The position numbers were made by a program, and so were the translations under genes. The notes under the pieces are model-generated. The model searched no databases. It was not told where the DNA came from and saw only the letters and a program-made list of their open reading frames with translations. A DNA stretch of 64,000 bases from Pseudodonghicola xiamenensis DSM 18339. GTDB taxonomy: Bacteria > Pseudomonadota > Alphaproteobacteria > Rhodobacterales > Rhodobacteraceae. How positions within the stretch are numbered: the stretch's first letter is position 1; each line of letters starts with the position of its first letter. The stretch covers positions 41,610 through 105,609 of the forward strand of contig NZ_AUBS01000014.1 of assembly GCF_000429365.1 (NCBI RefSeq), read 5' to 3'. Positions 37,211 through 45,648 of this stretch are shown one piece after another.

Positions 37211-37642
37211 TCAGGTCAGCTTTTCGAGCAGGCGCAGGAAGGTTGTGCGGTCTTCCTCGCTCAAGGGCTCCAGCGTTTCGGCGGTGATCGCATGGGCGGC
37301 GGGAACCTGGCTGGCATAGAGCGCACGTCCCTCTGCCGTCGGGGTGAGGGTCAGGCGGCGCTGGTCGTCGGGGTCGGGGGCTGTGGCGATCAGCCCGCGC
37401 TTGCGTAGCCGGTCCGCGACCCCCTTGATCGTCGCTGCGTCCATCGCCGTGGCGCGGCCGAGTGCGTTCTGGGTGGCCTGGCCCAGCTCGCAGAGCTTGG
37501 CGAGGGCGGCGAATTGAGTCGAGGTCAGCTCAGGGATGCCACGGGCGAAGATCGCCAGATGCCGCTGGTTGGCCCGCCTGAGCAGGAAGCCCACCTGGGG
37601 ATCGAGCCGATAGCTGGGCAGATTGTCATCGTGCTGGGTCAT
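37211..37642 (-). CDS. MarR-family transcriptional regulator
   Basis: 143-residue winged-helix regulator starting MTQHDDNLPSYRLDPQVGFL. The DNA-binding domain reads LTSTQFAALAKLCELGQATQ, then LGRATAMDAATIKGVADRLRKRGLI and wing PDPDDQRRLTLTPTAEG, the MarR signature DxRxxxxxLT. The start is ATG 37642; the longer upstream frame is not coding. It is divergent from the Mo-hydroxylase operon, with an operator-like palindrome in the gap. By analogy with HypR/NicR-type MarR proteins it would sense a pathway compound; this is inference. Confidence 0.9.
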   Translation of the reverse strand: MTQHDDNLPSYRLDPQVGFLLRRANQRHLAIFARGIPELTSTQFAALAKLCELGQATQNALGRATAMDAATIKGVADRLRKRGLIATAPDPDDQRRLTLTPTAEGRALYASQVPAAHAITAETLEPLSEEDRTTFLRLLEKLT

Positions 37643-37700
37643 CAGTATCCCCCTTTGGGGCCAGTTTTGTTGACAGGGCGGGAGCGCTGTCTCAGAGTCT

Positions 37701-37717
37701 GTTTGTATACGAACAAT
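37701..37717 (+). promoter_or_regulatory. operator-like site 3, between marR and the Mo-hydroxylase operon
   Basis: GTTTGTATACGAACAAT contains the near-palindrome GTTTGTATACGAAC (one mismatched pair). It lies 59 bases from the marR start and 31 bases before the FAD-subunit start, so it could control both directions. Similar sites occur at 30143-30159 and 31781-31797. Confidence 0.65.
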
Positions 37718-37747
37718 AATCCTGTCCAACAGAGCGAGGGTGTGGCC

Positions 37748-38590
37748 ATGAGCCTGTATCTGCGCCCCAGCGAATTGCAAGAGGCGCTGGCTGCTTTGGC
37801 GGCGGCACCGGTGCGGGTTGCTGCCGGATGCACCGATCTTTTCCCGGCGACGGAACGCGCGGCTCTGCCGGGGCCGGTGCTGGACATCACCGGCATTGCG
37901 GGCTTGGGCGGGATTTCCGAGACGCCGGAGGGCTTGCGGATCGGCGCCATCACCACCTGGGCCGAGATTGCGCGCGCCGCACTGCCGGGCGGCTTTGATA
38001 TGTTGCGCCAGGCCGCGCGCGAGGTGGGCGCCTGGCAAATTCAGAACGCGGGCACCATCGGTGGCAATCTCTGCAATGCCTCGCCCGCCGCCGATGGGGT
38101 GCCGCCGCTGTTGGCGCTCGGGGCGCAGGTCGAGCTGGCCTCGACCGCGGGGACACGGCGGCTGGCTGTGGCGGAGTTCCTTCAGGGGCCGCGCCGCACC
38201 GCGCTCAACCCGGGGGAATTATTGCTGGCGGTGCATGTGCCGAAGGCGGCAGGGGCGGGGGCAAGTCGGTTTCTGAAGCTGGGCGCGCGCAAGTCGCTGG
38301 TGATCTCCATTGTCATGGTGGCGGTGCGGCTGGTGGCGCGGGACGGGCGTACGGCCGAAGTGGCGTTGTCGGTCGGCGCCTGCGGGCCGGTGGCCAGCCG
38401 TCTGCCGGCGGTGGAGGCGGCCCTGACCGGCCTGCCTCTGGCCGATCTGGCCAGGGCGATCCGGGCCGGGGATGTGGCCAATGCGTTATCGCCGATCGAC
38501 GATATCCGCGCCGATGCGAGGTATCGGCAGGGCGCGGCGGTGGAAGTGCTGCGGCGGGCGGTGGCGGATTGTGCGGGGGCCCTGGCATGA
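37748..38590 (+). CDS. FAD-binding subunit of a xanthine dehydrogenase-family enzyme
   Basis: Medium, FAD-binding subunit (CoxM/XdhB type, 280 residues) that passes electrons from the iron-sulfur clusters to an acceptor. It begins [19 protein letters not shown] and carries AAGCTDLFP in the FAD-binding N-terminal part and the hallmark [18 protein letters not shown], plus a CO dehydrogenase flavoprotein C-terminal domain ([20 protein letters not shown]). The start is ATG 37748. It overlaps the next gene by four bases. The enzyme family hydroxylates N-heterocycles, purines or aldehydes, or oxidises CO. Confidence 0.9.
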   Translation: MSLYLRPSELQEALAALAAAPVRVAAGCTDLFPATERAALPGPVLDITGIAGLGGISETPEGLRIGAITTWAEIARAALPGGFDMLRQAAREVGAWQIQNAGTIGGNLCNASPAADGVPPLLALGAQVELASTAGTRRLAVAEFLQGPRRTALNPGELLLAVHVPKAAGAGASRFLKLGARKSLVISIVMVAVRLVARDGRTAEVALSVGACGPVASRLPAVEAALTGLPLADLARAIRAGDVANALSPIDDIRADARYRQGAAVEVLRRAVADCAGALA

Positions 38591-41322
38591 AGGACACGGT
38601 CGGGATTTCGCTGACGCTCAATGGCACGCCGGTTCTGCTCGAGGCGGCGCCGGGGCGGCGGCTGTCCGAGGCGCTGCGCGGCGATCTGGGGCTCACGGGC
38701 ACCAAGGTGGGCTGCGACGCGGGTGATTGCGGCGCCTGCACCGTGCTGATCGACGGCCAGCCGGTCTGCGCCTGCCTGACCCCGGCGATCCGTGCCGAGG
38801 GGCGTGCGGTGGTGACGGTCGAGGGGCTGGCGGCGCGGACTGCCGATCTGCAGGCGGCCTTTCTGCGCCATGGCGCGGCGCAATGCGGCATCTGCACGCC
38901 CGGGATGTTGACCAGCGCCGCGGCGCTCTTGGAGGTCAACCCGGCGCCGACGCGGGCAGATGTGGAGGTGGCGCTGGGGGGCGTGCTCTGCCGGTGCACC
39001 GGCTATGCCAAGATTATCTCGGCCGTGCTGGATGCGGCCGGGCAGGGGGGGCGGCCCGATCCTGTCGACATGCTGGGTGCCGGTCAGGCGGTGGGGGCGC
39101 GGATCGAACGGCTCGATGGCGCGCCCAAGGTCGACGGGCGGGAAAGCTTCGCCGCCGATCACATGCCGGCGGGGGCGCTTTGGGTGCGCGCCCTGCGGGC
39201 ACCGCATTTCGCGGCGTGTTTTACGCTGGGCGATGTCGGGGCTTGGGCTGCGGCGAAGGGCGTTCAGGTCTTTACCGCGGCGGATATCCCGGGGCGCAAC
39301 CTCTTCGGGGTGATCCCCGATTGCGCCGATCAGCCCGGGCTGGCCGATGGCCGCGTGCGGATGCGGGGCGAGGCGGTGGCGGCCATCGCCGGGGAGCCGG
39401 CGGTGATCGAGGCGTTGGAGCTCGATGATTTCCCAGTCACCTGGCAGGAGGAACCGGCGCTTCTTGAGACTGCCGCGGCGCGGGCGGCCGGGGCGCCGCT
39501 TCTGCATCCGGGGCGCGAGGGTAATATCCTGATCGGTGGCTTGGTTCATACCGGCGATCCTGAGGCGGGCTTTGCCGGCGCTGTCCATATCGCCGAAGGG
39601 CAGGCCGAGACCGCCTTTGTCGAACACGCCTATATCGAGCCCGAGGCGGGTGTCGCCTGGATGGAGGGCGACGTTCTGGTCATCCGCGCCTGCACCCAGG
39701 CGCCGGTGATGGATCGCGACGACATGGCCTGGCTGATGGGCCTGCCGCAGGACCGGGTGCGGGTGATCCCCTCTGCCATTGGCGGTGGGTTCGGCTCCAA
39801 GCTCGATCTTTCCCTGCAGCCGCTGATCGGGTTGGTGGCCTTTAAGACCGGGCGGCCGGCGCGGATGGTTTATAGTCGCCGCGAAAGCATGGCCTCGACC
39901 ACCAAGCGGCACCCGGCGAAGATGGTGGCGCGGGCTGGTGTCGATGACGAGGGTCGGTTGCTGGCGATGGAGTTCGACGGCGATTTCGACACTGGCGCCT
40001 ATGCCAGCTGGGGACCCACCGTGGCGGTGCGGGTGCCGGTTCATGCCTCTGGCCCCTATCGCATTCCGAATTACCATGCCGAGGCGCGGGCGGTGCATAC
40101 CAACGGGCCGCCTTCGGGCGCCTTCCGCGGCTTCGGGGTGCCGCAGGCGGGTATCCTGCAAGAGACGCTGTTCGACGATCTGGCGTTGATGGCCGGGATC
40201 GACCGGCTGGAGTTCCGCCGCCGCAACGCCCTGCGCGATGGTGATCGCAGTGTCTGCGGGCAGCAGATGCAGGGGGTGGGGATCGGCCCCTGTCTTGATG
40301 CGCTGCAAGACCCCTGGGTGCGGGCGTTGGAGGCGGCGGAGGCGTTCAACGCCGACCATCAGGGCGTGAAGCGGGGCGTCGGCGTCGCCTCCTGCTGGTA
40401 TGGCTGCGGCAATACTGGCATGCCGAACCCCTCGACCATGCGGCTGGGGATCACACCCGAGGGACGGCTGCGGCTGCACCAGGGGGCCACCGATCTTGGT
40501 CAGGGATCGAATACGGTGATCCCGCAGATCTGCGCCGATGCGCTGGGGGTGCCGCTGTCCGAATTCACCTTCATCGGCCCCGATACCGCGCTGACCCCGG
40601 ATGCCGGCAAGACCTCGGCCTCGCGCCAGACGGTGGTGTCGGGGAATGCCGCTTATCTCGCCGGCAAGGCGCTCAGGGCGAAGCTTCTGGCGCTGAGCAA
40701 TATGGGAGAGACCGCCCGCATCGGGTTCGAGCCGGGCGCCGTCATCGTGACGGATGGTGCGGAGCGGCGGCGGATCGACCTGGCGGGGCAACCGGTTGAT
40801 CCCCATGGCTATGCCCTGGCGGTCGAGGAAAGCTATGATCCGCCGACCGAGGCCTTGGATGAGAACGGGCAGGGGCGGCCCTATGCCGTCTATGGCTATG
40901 GCGCCCATCTGGCAGAGGTCGAGGTCGATCTGGCGCTGGGCACCGTTCGGGTGATCCGGCTGACCGCGGCGCATGATCTGGGCCGGGTGATCAACCCGAT
41001 GTTGGCCGAGGGGCAGATCGAGGGCGGCGTGGCGCAGGGGCTGGGTCTGGCGCTGATGGAGGAATTCATTCCGGGGCGGACCGAGAACCTGCATGATTAT
41101 CTGATCCCCACCGCGGGCGACATGCCCGAGATCGTGCCGATCCTGATCGAGACCCCCGACCCGGAGGGTCCCTATGGCGCCAAGGGGCTGGGCGAACACG
41201 CGCTGATCCCCACCGCGCCGGCGATCCTTAACGCGATCCGCCATGCAAGTGGGGCAAAAATCACCCGGCTGCCGGCGCTGCCGCATCGGGTCCTGGCAGC
41301 GATCCGGGAGGCGCAGGGATGA
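38587..41322 (+). CDS. molybdopterin-dependent hydroxylase, fused 2Fe-2S and Mo-binding subunits
   Basis: 911-residue protein that joins two normally separate subunits. Residues 1-155 are the iron-sulfur part: Cys43, Cys48, Cys51 and Cys63 for the first 2Fe-2S cluster, then CGICTPGM and CRCTGYAK for the second. From about residue 175 it is the molybdopterin subunit ([44 protein letters not shown], and near the end [20 protein letters not shown] with the likely catalytic Glu). Together with the FAD subunit it should hydroxylate a ring carbon next to nitrogen. The substrate is unknown; nicotinate-like compounds fit the neighbouring reductase homologue. Confidence 0.9.
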   Translation: MKDTVGISLTLNGTPVLLEAAPGRRLSEALRGDLGLTGTKVGCDAGDCGACTVLIDGQPVCACLTPAIRAEGRAVVTVEGLAARTADLQAAFLRHGAAQCGICTPGMLTSAAALLEVNPAPTRADVEVALGGVLCRCTGYAKIISAVLDAAGQGGRPDPVDMLGAGQAVGARIERLDGAPKVDGRESFAADHMPAGALWVRALRAPHFAACFTLGDVGAWAAAKGVQVFTAADIPGRNLFGVIPDCADQPGLADGRVRMRGEAVAAIAGEPAVIEALELDDFPVTWQEEPALLETAAARAAGAPLLHPGREGNILIGGLVHTGDPEAGFAGAVHIAEGQAETAFVEHAYIEPEAGVAWMEGDVLVIRACTQAPVMDRDDMAWLMGLPQDRVRVIPSAIGGGFGSKLDLSLQPLIGLVAFKTGRPARMVYSRRESMASTTKRHPAKMVARAGVDDEGRLLAMEFDGDFDTGAYASWGPTVAVRVPVHASGPYRIPNYHAEARAVHTNGPPSGAFRGFGVPQAGILQETLFDDLALMAGIDRLEFRRRNALRDGDRSVCGQQMQGVGIGPCLDALQDPWVRALEAAEAFNADHQGVKRGVGVASCWYGCGNTGMPNPSTMRLGITPEGRLRLHQGATDLGQGSNTVIPQICADALGVPLSEFTFIGPDTALTPDAGKTSASRQTVVSGNAAYLAGKALRAKLLALSNMGETARIGFEPGAVIVTDGAERRRIDLAGQPVDPHGYALAVEESYDPPTEALDENGQGRPYAVYGYGAHLAEVEVDLALGTVRVIRLTAAHDLGRVINPMLAEGQIEGGVAQGLGLALMEEFIPGRTENLHDYLIPTAGDMPEIVPILIETPDPEGPYGAKGLGEHALIPTAPAILNAIRHASGAKITRLPALPHRVLAAIREAQG

Positions 41323-41477
41323 GGGGGGCACGCGCGAAGCTCAGGCTGGTAGGACAGAAGGCTGGTTCTGCATGTCGGGGCAACGCATCTTCAGTATATG
41401 TCTCACCAAAGGCCGTTTCGCGTCAACGACAGTTCAGAATTGAGAAGGGTAGCGACTGCCTGGGCGGGCGCGAATGC

Positions 41478-41521
41478 GCCTGCCGGGGGGCAGGCAGGCG
41501 TAGCCCGGCGTGCCGCCGGGC
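41478..41521 (+). repeat. two tandem hairpins in the gap before the 6-hydroxynicotinate-reductase-like gene
   Basis: First hairpin GCCTGCC (41478-41484) / GGCAGGC (41489-41495); second GCCCGGC (41503-41509) / GCCGGGC (41515-41521). They lie in a 243-base gap inside an otherwise tight operon. No T-run follows; mRNA processing or differential expression is possible. Confidence 0.45.
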
Positions 41522-41565
41522 GGTACCGGTGTTCAGCGCGCTCCTGGTTCGCAGGAGGGCCTGAC

Positions 41566-43023
41566 ATGACCGACCAACCCCGTTCCCGCGCAGAAAAGAT
41601 CCGCTGCGATGCCTGTCCGGTGATGTGCTATATCGCCGAAGGCCGCGCCGGGGCCTGCGACCGCTATGCCAATCAAGGCGGCCGTATCGTCCGTTGCGAT
41701 CCGCTGACCGTGCTCGACCGCAGGATCGCCAAGGGCGACGAAGTCCGCCCTTTCCTCAAGGCCGAATGGGATGGCCGGCTGATCCATGACGACGATCTCT
41801 TCGTCACCGCGGTGGGCGCCGGCACCACCTATCCCGATTACAAGCCCGCCCCCTTCATCGTCTCGCGCGAGGTCGATGGTGCCGATTTCGTTACCGTGGT
41901 GACCGAGGCGATCTTTTCCTATTGCGGCGTCAAGGTGAAGATCGACACCGACCGTCACCTGGGCCCCGAGGGCGCGGTGATCCGCGTCGGGGGCGAGGCG
42001 GTGGGGCTGATGATCACCTCGGAATACGGCTCGCAGATGATGTCCTTGGGTGGGGTCGATCACCTCACCGGCGGCTCCAAGCCTGAGGGCCGCATCACCT
42101 GCGACACGCTGATGCGGCTGTGCAACCGCGAGGCGGTGGAACTGGCGGTCGACGGCGGCGCCACCGTCATCGTGCAGGCGGGCCTGCCCCCCATCGTCGA
42201 TGGCCATCGCGAGGAGCGGATGCGCGTCGGCTGCGGATCGGCCACCATCGGCATGTTCGCCAGCCAGTGGCAGGGGCTGGTGGAGGAGGTGGTGGTGGTC
42301 GACGATCATATCACCGGCGTGGTCAGCGAACATCAGGCCGGCAAGGTGCTTGGCTGGCCCGACACCGGGATCAAGATCAACGGTCGCCGCTCCACCCCCG
42401 GGCGCTATTTCCAGGTGGCGGAGCCCGGGCTGGGCTGGGGCGGCACCGATATCACCGATCCGCTGACCATCCTGGGCGCCTGGAATCCGAAGAAGGGCGC
42501 ACACCCGGGGCTGAGCCTGTTGATGGTCTCCACCACCGGGGAGCAATACGGCTATTACGTGCTCGATGCCGATCTGGTGCCGCAACCGTATCCGCTGCCC
42601 GAGAGGCTGAAACCCTCGGTCGACCTGATTGCCGAGAATTGCGAGCCCGCGCTTTGCACCGTGATGTTCATGGGCGGCGCCGGTGGCTCGCTGCGCTCCG
42701 GTGTGACGAAGAACCCGGTGCGGCTGACCCGTTCGGTCCAGGCCGAACGCACCCGGGTGACAGTGGGGGGCGCGCCGGCCTATGTCTGGCCGGGCGGTGG
42801 CATCACCATCATGGCCGATGTGACCCGGATGCCCGACAATGCCTTCGGCTATGTGCCCACCCCGGCCATCGTCGCGCCGCTGGAATTCACCTTGCCGCGC
42901 GCCGAATATCGGGCGCTCGGTGGGCATGATGACAAGGCCCGCCCGATTGACGACATTCTCGAACACGGTGGCGAATATGGCGCCGATCTGCGCGCCGTGC
43001 CCCCCGCGGACAAGGCGGGCTGA
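41566..43023 (+). CDS. 6-hydroxynicotinate reductase-like iron-sulfur protein
   Basis: 485-residue protein I recognise as resembling 6-hydroxynicotinate reductase of the Eubacterium barkeri nicotinate fermentation pathway, a ferredoxin-linked enzyme that reduces the ring to tetrahydro-6-oxonicotinate. The N-terminal motif has Cys14, Cys17, Cys21 and Cys31 (CDACPVMCYIAEGRAGAC), suiting a 4Fe-4S cluster. Later parts (SEYGSQMMSLGGVDHLTGGS, MFMGGAGGSLRSGVTKNP) are strongly patterned but I cannot assign residues. The ATG at 41566 has AGGAGGG upstream. Many such homologues are annotated without biochemical proof, so the substrate is open. Confidence 0.75.
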   Translation: MTDQPRSRAEKIRCDACPVMCYIAEGRAGACDRYANQGGRIVRCDPLTVLDRRIAKGDEVRPFLKAEWDGRLIHDDDLFVTAVGAGTTYPDYKPAPFIVSREVDGADFVTVVTEAIFSYCGVKVKIDTDRHLGPEGAVIRVGGEAVGLMITSEYGSQMMSLGGVDHLTGGSKPEGRITCDTLMRLCNREAVELAVDGGATVIVQAGLPPIVDGHREERMRVGCGSATIGMFASQWQGLVEEVVVVDDHITGVVSEHQAGKVLGWPDTGIKINGRRSTPGRYFQVAEPGLGWGGTDITDPLTILGAWNPKKGAHPGLSLLMVSTTGEQYGYYVLDADLVPQPYPLPERLKPSVDLIAENCEPALCTVMFMGGAGGSLRSGVTKNPVRLTRSVQAERTRVTVGGAPAYVWPGGGITIMADVTRMPDNAFGYVPTPAIVAPLEFTLPRAEYRALGGHDDKARPIDDILEHGGEYGADLRAVPPADKAG

Positions 43024-43024
43024 G

Positions 43025-43915
43025 ATGTCTGGCCCTCAGGTCGCCTTTCTGCCCGACGGGCGGCGCCTGCACCTGCAGCACGGGCCGATCGACCTGATCC
43101 TCGACGCCGAGGGGCCGGGGCGCGCCGCCGCATTCGAGGCTGCGATCCGGCGGTTCGACACGGTGCTGGAGGAGCTGGTGGCTGAACTCCCCCTGCTGCG
43201 GACGCCGGTGGGCGCCCGGCCCGGGGGCGCCATCGCCCGGCGGATGCACGCGGCGACAAGGCCCTTCGCGCCCGACTTCATCACTCCCATGGCTGCCGTC
43301 GCCGGCGCCGTGGCCGAGGCGGTGCTGGCGGCGATGCGTGAGGCCGGCGAGCTGACACGCGCCTATGTCAACAACGGCGGCGACCTGGCGCTGCATCTGT
43401 CCCCGGGCGCAAGCTTCACCGCGGCGCTGGCGGGCGGCACACCAGGGCGCGCGGTGATCGGGGCCGACATGCCGGTGCGCGGCATCGCCACCTCTGGCCG
43501 TCATGGTCGCAGCCATTCCCTCGGCATCGCCGACAGCGTCACCGTGCTGGCGCGTACTGCCGCCCAGGCCGATGCCGCCGCCACGATGATCGCCAATGCG
43601 ATCGATCTGCCGGGTAGCGCCAAGGTGACCCGCGTGCCGGCGCGCAGCCTCGCCCCCGACAGCGATCTGGGCGACCGGCTTGTCACCGTCGATCTCGTCC
43701 CGCTCAGCGCGGCGGAGGCCGCCTTCGCCCTCTCCCGCGGAGCCGCTTTTGCCGAGATCTGCCGCGACGGGTCACTTATCATCGCCGCCGTGCTGTCCCT
43801 CGCGGGCCAGTCCCGCGCGGTCGGCGCGGCGCAGACATTGCAACTCAAGGACCAAACCCATGCCCGACTTCCCCCTGCGCAAGACGATGATCTTCATCGA
43901 GGATATTCACCATGA
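43025..43915 (+). CDS. UPF0280 family protein (ApbE-like fold)
   Basis: 296-residue protein of the UPF0280 family, related to ApbE flavin transferases. It begins MSGPQVAFLPDGRRLHLQHG and has TPMAAVAGAVAEAVLAAM, YVNNGGDLALHLSPG and SGRHGRSHSLGIADSVTVLA, the family's conserved blocks. It starts two bases after the reductase stop. ApbE proteins attach FMN covalently to Thr residues, so it may mature a flavoprotein of this operon; that is inference. Its 3' end overlaps the next gene by 56 bases. Confidence 0.82.
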   Translation: MSGPQVAFLPDGRRLHLQHGPIDLILDAEGPGRAAAFEAAIRRFDTVLEELVAELPLLRTPVGARPGGAIARRMHAATRPFAPDFITPMAAVAGAVAEAVLAAMREAGELTRAYVNNGGDLALHLSPGASFTAALAGGTPGRAVIGADMPVRGIATSGRHGRSHSLGIADSVTVLARTAAQADAAATMIANAIDLPGSAKVTRVPARSLAPDSDLGDRLVTVDLVPLSAAEAAFALSRGAAFAEICRDGSLIIAAVLSLAGQSRAVGAAQTLQLKDQTHARLPPAQDDDLHRGYSP

Positions 43916-44441
43916 CGGCGGTTCGCCCGCCAAGCTGCCGCGCCGCCGCGCCGCCATCATCGCCATCGTCAAGAACCCTTTCGCCGGGCGCTACGTCGAG
44001 GATTTGCGCCCGGCGATGGATGACCTCAAGCCGCTGGGCCTGATGATGACCGACCGGCTGATCGAGGCGATGGGTGGGATCGAGGGGATCGACGGCTATG
44101 GCAAGGCGGCGCTGGCCGGCGAGGGCGGTGAGCTGGAGCATACTGCGCTCTGGCACGTGCCGGGCGGCTATGCCATGCGCGAGCGGCTGGGCGAGGCCAA
44201 GGCGATCGTGCCCTCGGCCATGAAGGTCGGCGGCCCTGGCACCCGGGTCGACGTGCCGCTGGGCCATATCAACGCCGCCTATGTGCGCAGCCATTTCGAT
44301 GCGATGGAGGTGGGGGTGGCCGATGCCCCGCGCGCGGGCGAGCTGCTCTTCGCCCTGGCGATGAGCCGGGGGCCGCGTATCCATAACCGAATGGGCGGCC
44401 TCGCCGCAGAGGAGGTCAGGGGGGAGGATGGGCTGCGCTGA
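43860..44441 (+). CDS. 'amino acid synthesis' family protein (PF06684)
   Basis: 193-residue protein starting MPDFPLRKTMIFIEDIHHDG, with the family's IIAIVKNPFAGRYVEDLRP and PSAMKVGGPGTRVDVPLGHI, and KNPF/GH motifs typical of PF06684. The family name is historical and no reaction is known to me. The start overlaps the UPF0280 reading frame in another frame. It is the last gene of the Mo-hydroxylase operon and is followed by a hairpin shared with the convergent hemC. Confidence 0.8.
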   Translation: MPDFPLRKTMIFIEDIHHDGGSPAKLPRRRAAIIAIVKNPFAGRYVEDLRPAMDDLKPLGLMMTDRLIEAMGGIEGIDGYGKAALAGEGGELEHTALWHVPGGYAMRERLGEAKAIVPSAMKVGGPGTRVDVPLGHINAAYVRSHFDAMEVGVADAPRAGELLFALAMSRGPRIHNRMGGLAAEEVRGEDGLR

Positions 44442-44457
44442 TCGCGCGGCCCGCTGC

Positions 44458-44488
44458 CTTTCTTTTTCTGGCTAAAAGTATCCCGGGG
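44458..44488 (-). repeat. second intergenic repeat family, copy 1
   Basis: Read on the minus strand it contains CCCGGGATACTTTTAGCCAG followed by AAAAAG. A related sequence, CCCGGGGATGTTTCTGGCC and then AGAAAAG, is at 46945-46975. Similar short intergenic elements are common in Rhodobacteraceae to my recollection. Confidence 0.5.
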
Positions 44489-44506
44489 ACTGAGCAGGCT
44501 GCCCGG

Positions 44507-44527
44507 AAACGCTCCGGCGGAGCGTTT
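44507..44527 (+). terminator. bidirectional terminator-like hairpin
   Basis: AAACGCTCC (44507-44515) and GGAGCGTTT (44519-44527) form a perfect nine-base-pair stem with a GGC loop, ending in T on each strand. It lies between the convergent PF06684 gene and hemC. Confidence 0.7.
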
Positions 44528-44588
44528 CGCCTGCGAAGGGGCGGAGCCTCAGAGGGGGCAGCGCCCCTGCTTTCCCGAGGGGAACGAC

Positions 44589-45548
44589 TTACCGCCGCCA
44601 GTCGAAAAAGCCGGGGCCTGCGCGGTCCAGCAGATCGCGGGCCATCTCGGTCCCGAGGGCTGCGCCATCTTCGATCGGGCAGCTCCGGTCGTCGGCGATC
44701 GCCTCGGAACCATCGGGGCGCAACACCTCGCCCCTCAACCGCAGGCTGCCGCCGGACAATTCCGCCAACCCGGCAATCGGCGTTTCGCAAGACCCATCGA
44801 GCGCGGTCAGAAAGGCGCGCTCGGCAGCAAGCCGCTGGCCGGTCGGGGTGTCGTGGATCGCCGCCAGCATCCCGGCCACGCGGGTATCGTTGCTGCGCCG
44901 TTCGATGCCGATGGCACCCTGCGCGATGGCGGGCAGCATCTGCTCCGGTTCGATCGGGGTCGCCGGCACATCCGTCCGTCCCAGCCGGTTGAGCCCCGCC
45001 ATGGCGAGGAAGGTGCAATCGGCGATGCCCTCGTCCAGCTTCTGCAGTCGGGTCTGCACATTGCCGCGGAATTCCACCACCGTCAGATCGGGCCGCCGGT
45101 TCAGCAACTGCGCCCGCCGGCGCAGGCTGGAGGTGCCGGCCACCGCGCCCTGCGGCAACCCGTCCCAGCCCGAGAGCCCCGGCGACACGAAGGCGTCGCG
45201 CACATCTTCGCGCGGCAGGTAGCAATCGAGGACCAGCCCCGCCGGTTGCAGCACCGGCATGTCCTTCATCGAATGGACCGCGATGTCGATATCGCCGCGC
45301 CGCAGCTGTTCTTCGATCTCCTTGGTGAAAAGCCCCTTGCCACCCAGTGTCTTCAGCGCGGTATCCTTGGCGATGAGCGCCGCATCATCGCCGGTGGTCT
45401 TGATCACCACGATTACGAAAGCCTCCGGCGGCAGGTCGAAGGCCACTGCCAGCCGGTCACGCGTCTCATGGGCCTGGGCCAGGGCCAGGGGTGAGCCGCG
45501 GGTGCCGATTTTCAGCGGCGCGGCGGGGGTGGGCAGAGCGGTTTTCAT
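44589..45548 (-). CDS. hemC: hydroxymethylbilane synthase (porphobilinogen deaminase)
   Basis: Tetrapyrrole biosynthesis: joins four porphobilinogens. The 319-residue protein starts MKTALPTPAAPLKIGTRGSP at ATG 45548, preceded by AAGGAGAA. Motifs: KGLFTKEIEEQLRRGDIDIA, VHSMKDMP, GTSSLRRRAQL, and the dipyrromethane-cofactor Cys in ALDGSCETPIAGLA. The upstream in-frame ATG at 45662 gives non-homologous sequence. It is divergent from hemE, the arrangement known in Rhodobacter species. Confidence 0.95.
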   Translation of the reverse strand: MKTALPTPAAPLKIGTRGSPLALAQAHETRDRLAVAFDLPPEAFVIVVIKTTGDDAALIAKDTALKTLGGKGLFTKEIEEQLRRGDIDIAVHSMKDMPVLQPAGLVLDCYLPREDVRDAFVSPGLSGWDGLPQGAVAGTSSLRRRAQLLNRRPDLTVVEFRGNVQTRLQKLDEGIADCTFLAMAGLNRLGRTDVPATPIEPEQMLPAIAQGAIGIERRSNDTRVAGMLAAIHDTPTGQRLAAERAFLTALDGSCETPIAGLAELSGGSLRLRGEVLRPDGSEAIADDRSCPIEDGAALGTEMARDLLDRAGPGFFDWRR

Positions 45549-45648
45549 GGGGTTCTCCTTTAGTCGGAGCCCTGCTGCCTGGCAACCGTGGGCTTGACAA
45601 ATGCCTGCGCGAAAGGGACGCGTAGCCGGGATATGAAAGGGGGCGGAT

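Noticed and set aside
38182..41331. 1049-codon open frame on the minus strand opposite the Mo-hydroxylase genes
   Set aside because: It mirrors the codons of the real genes on the plus strand. The product is rich in Arg, His, Gln and Pro with no recognisable motif; the GC-biased third position of the plus-strand genes keeps it open.
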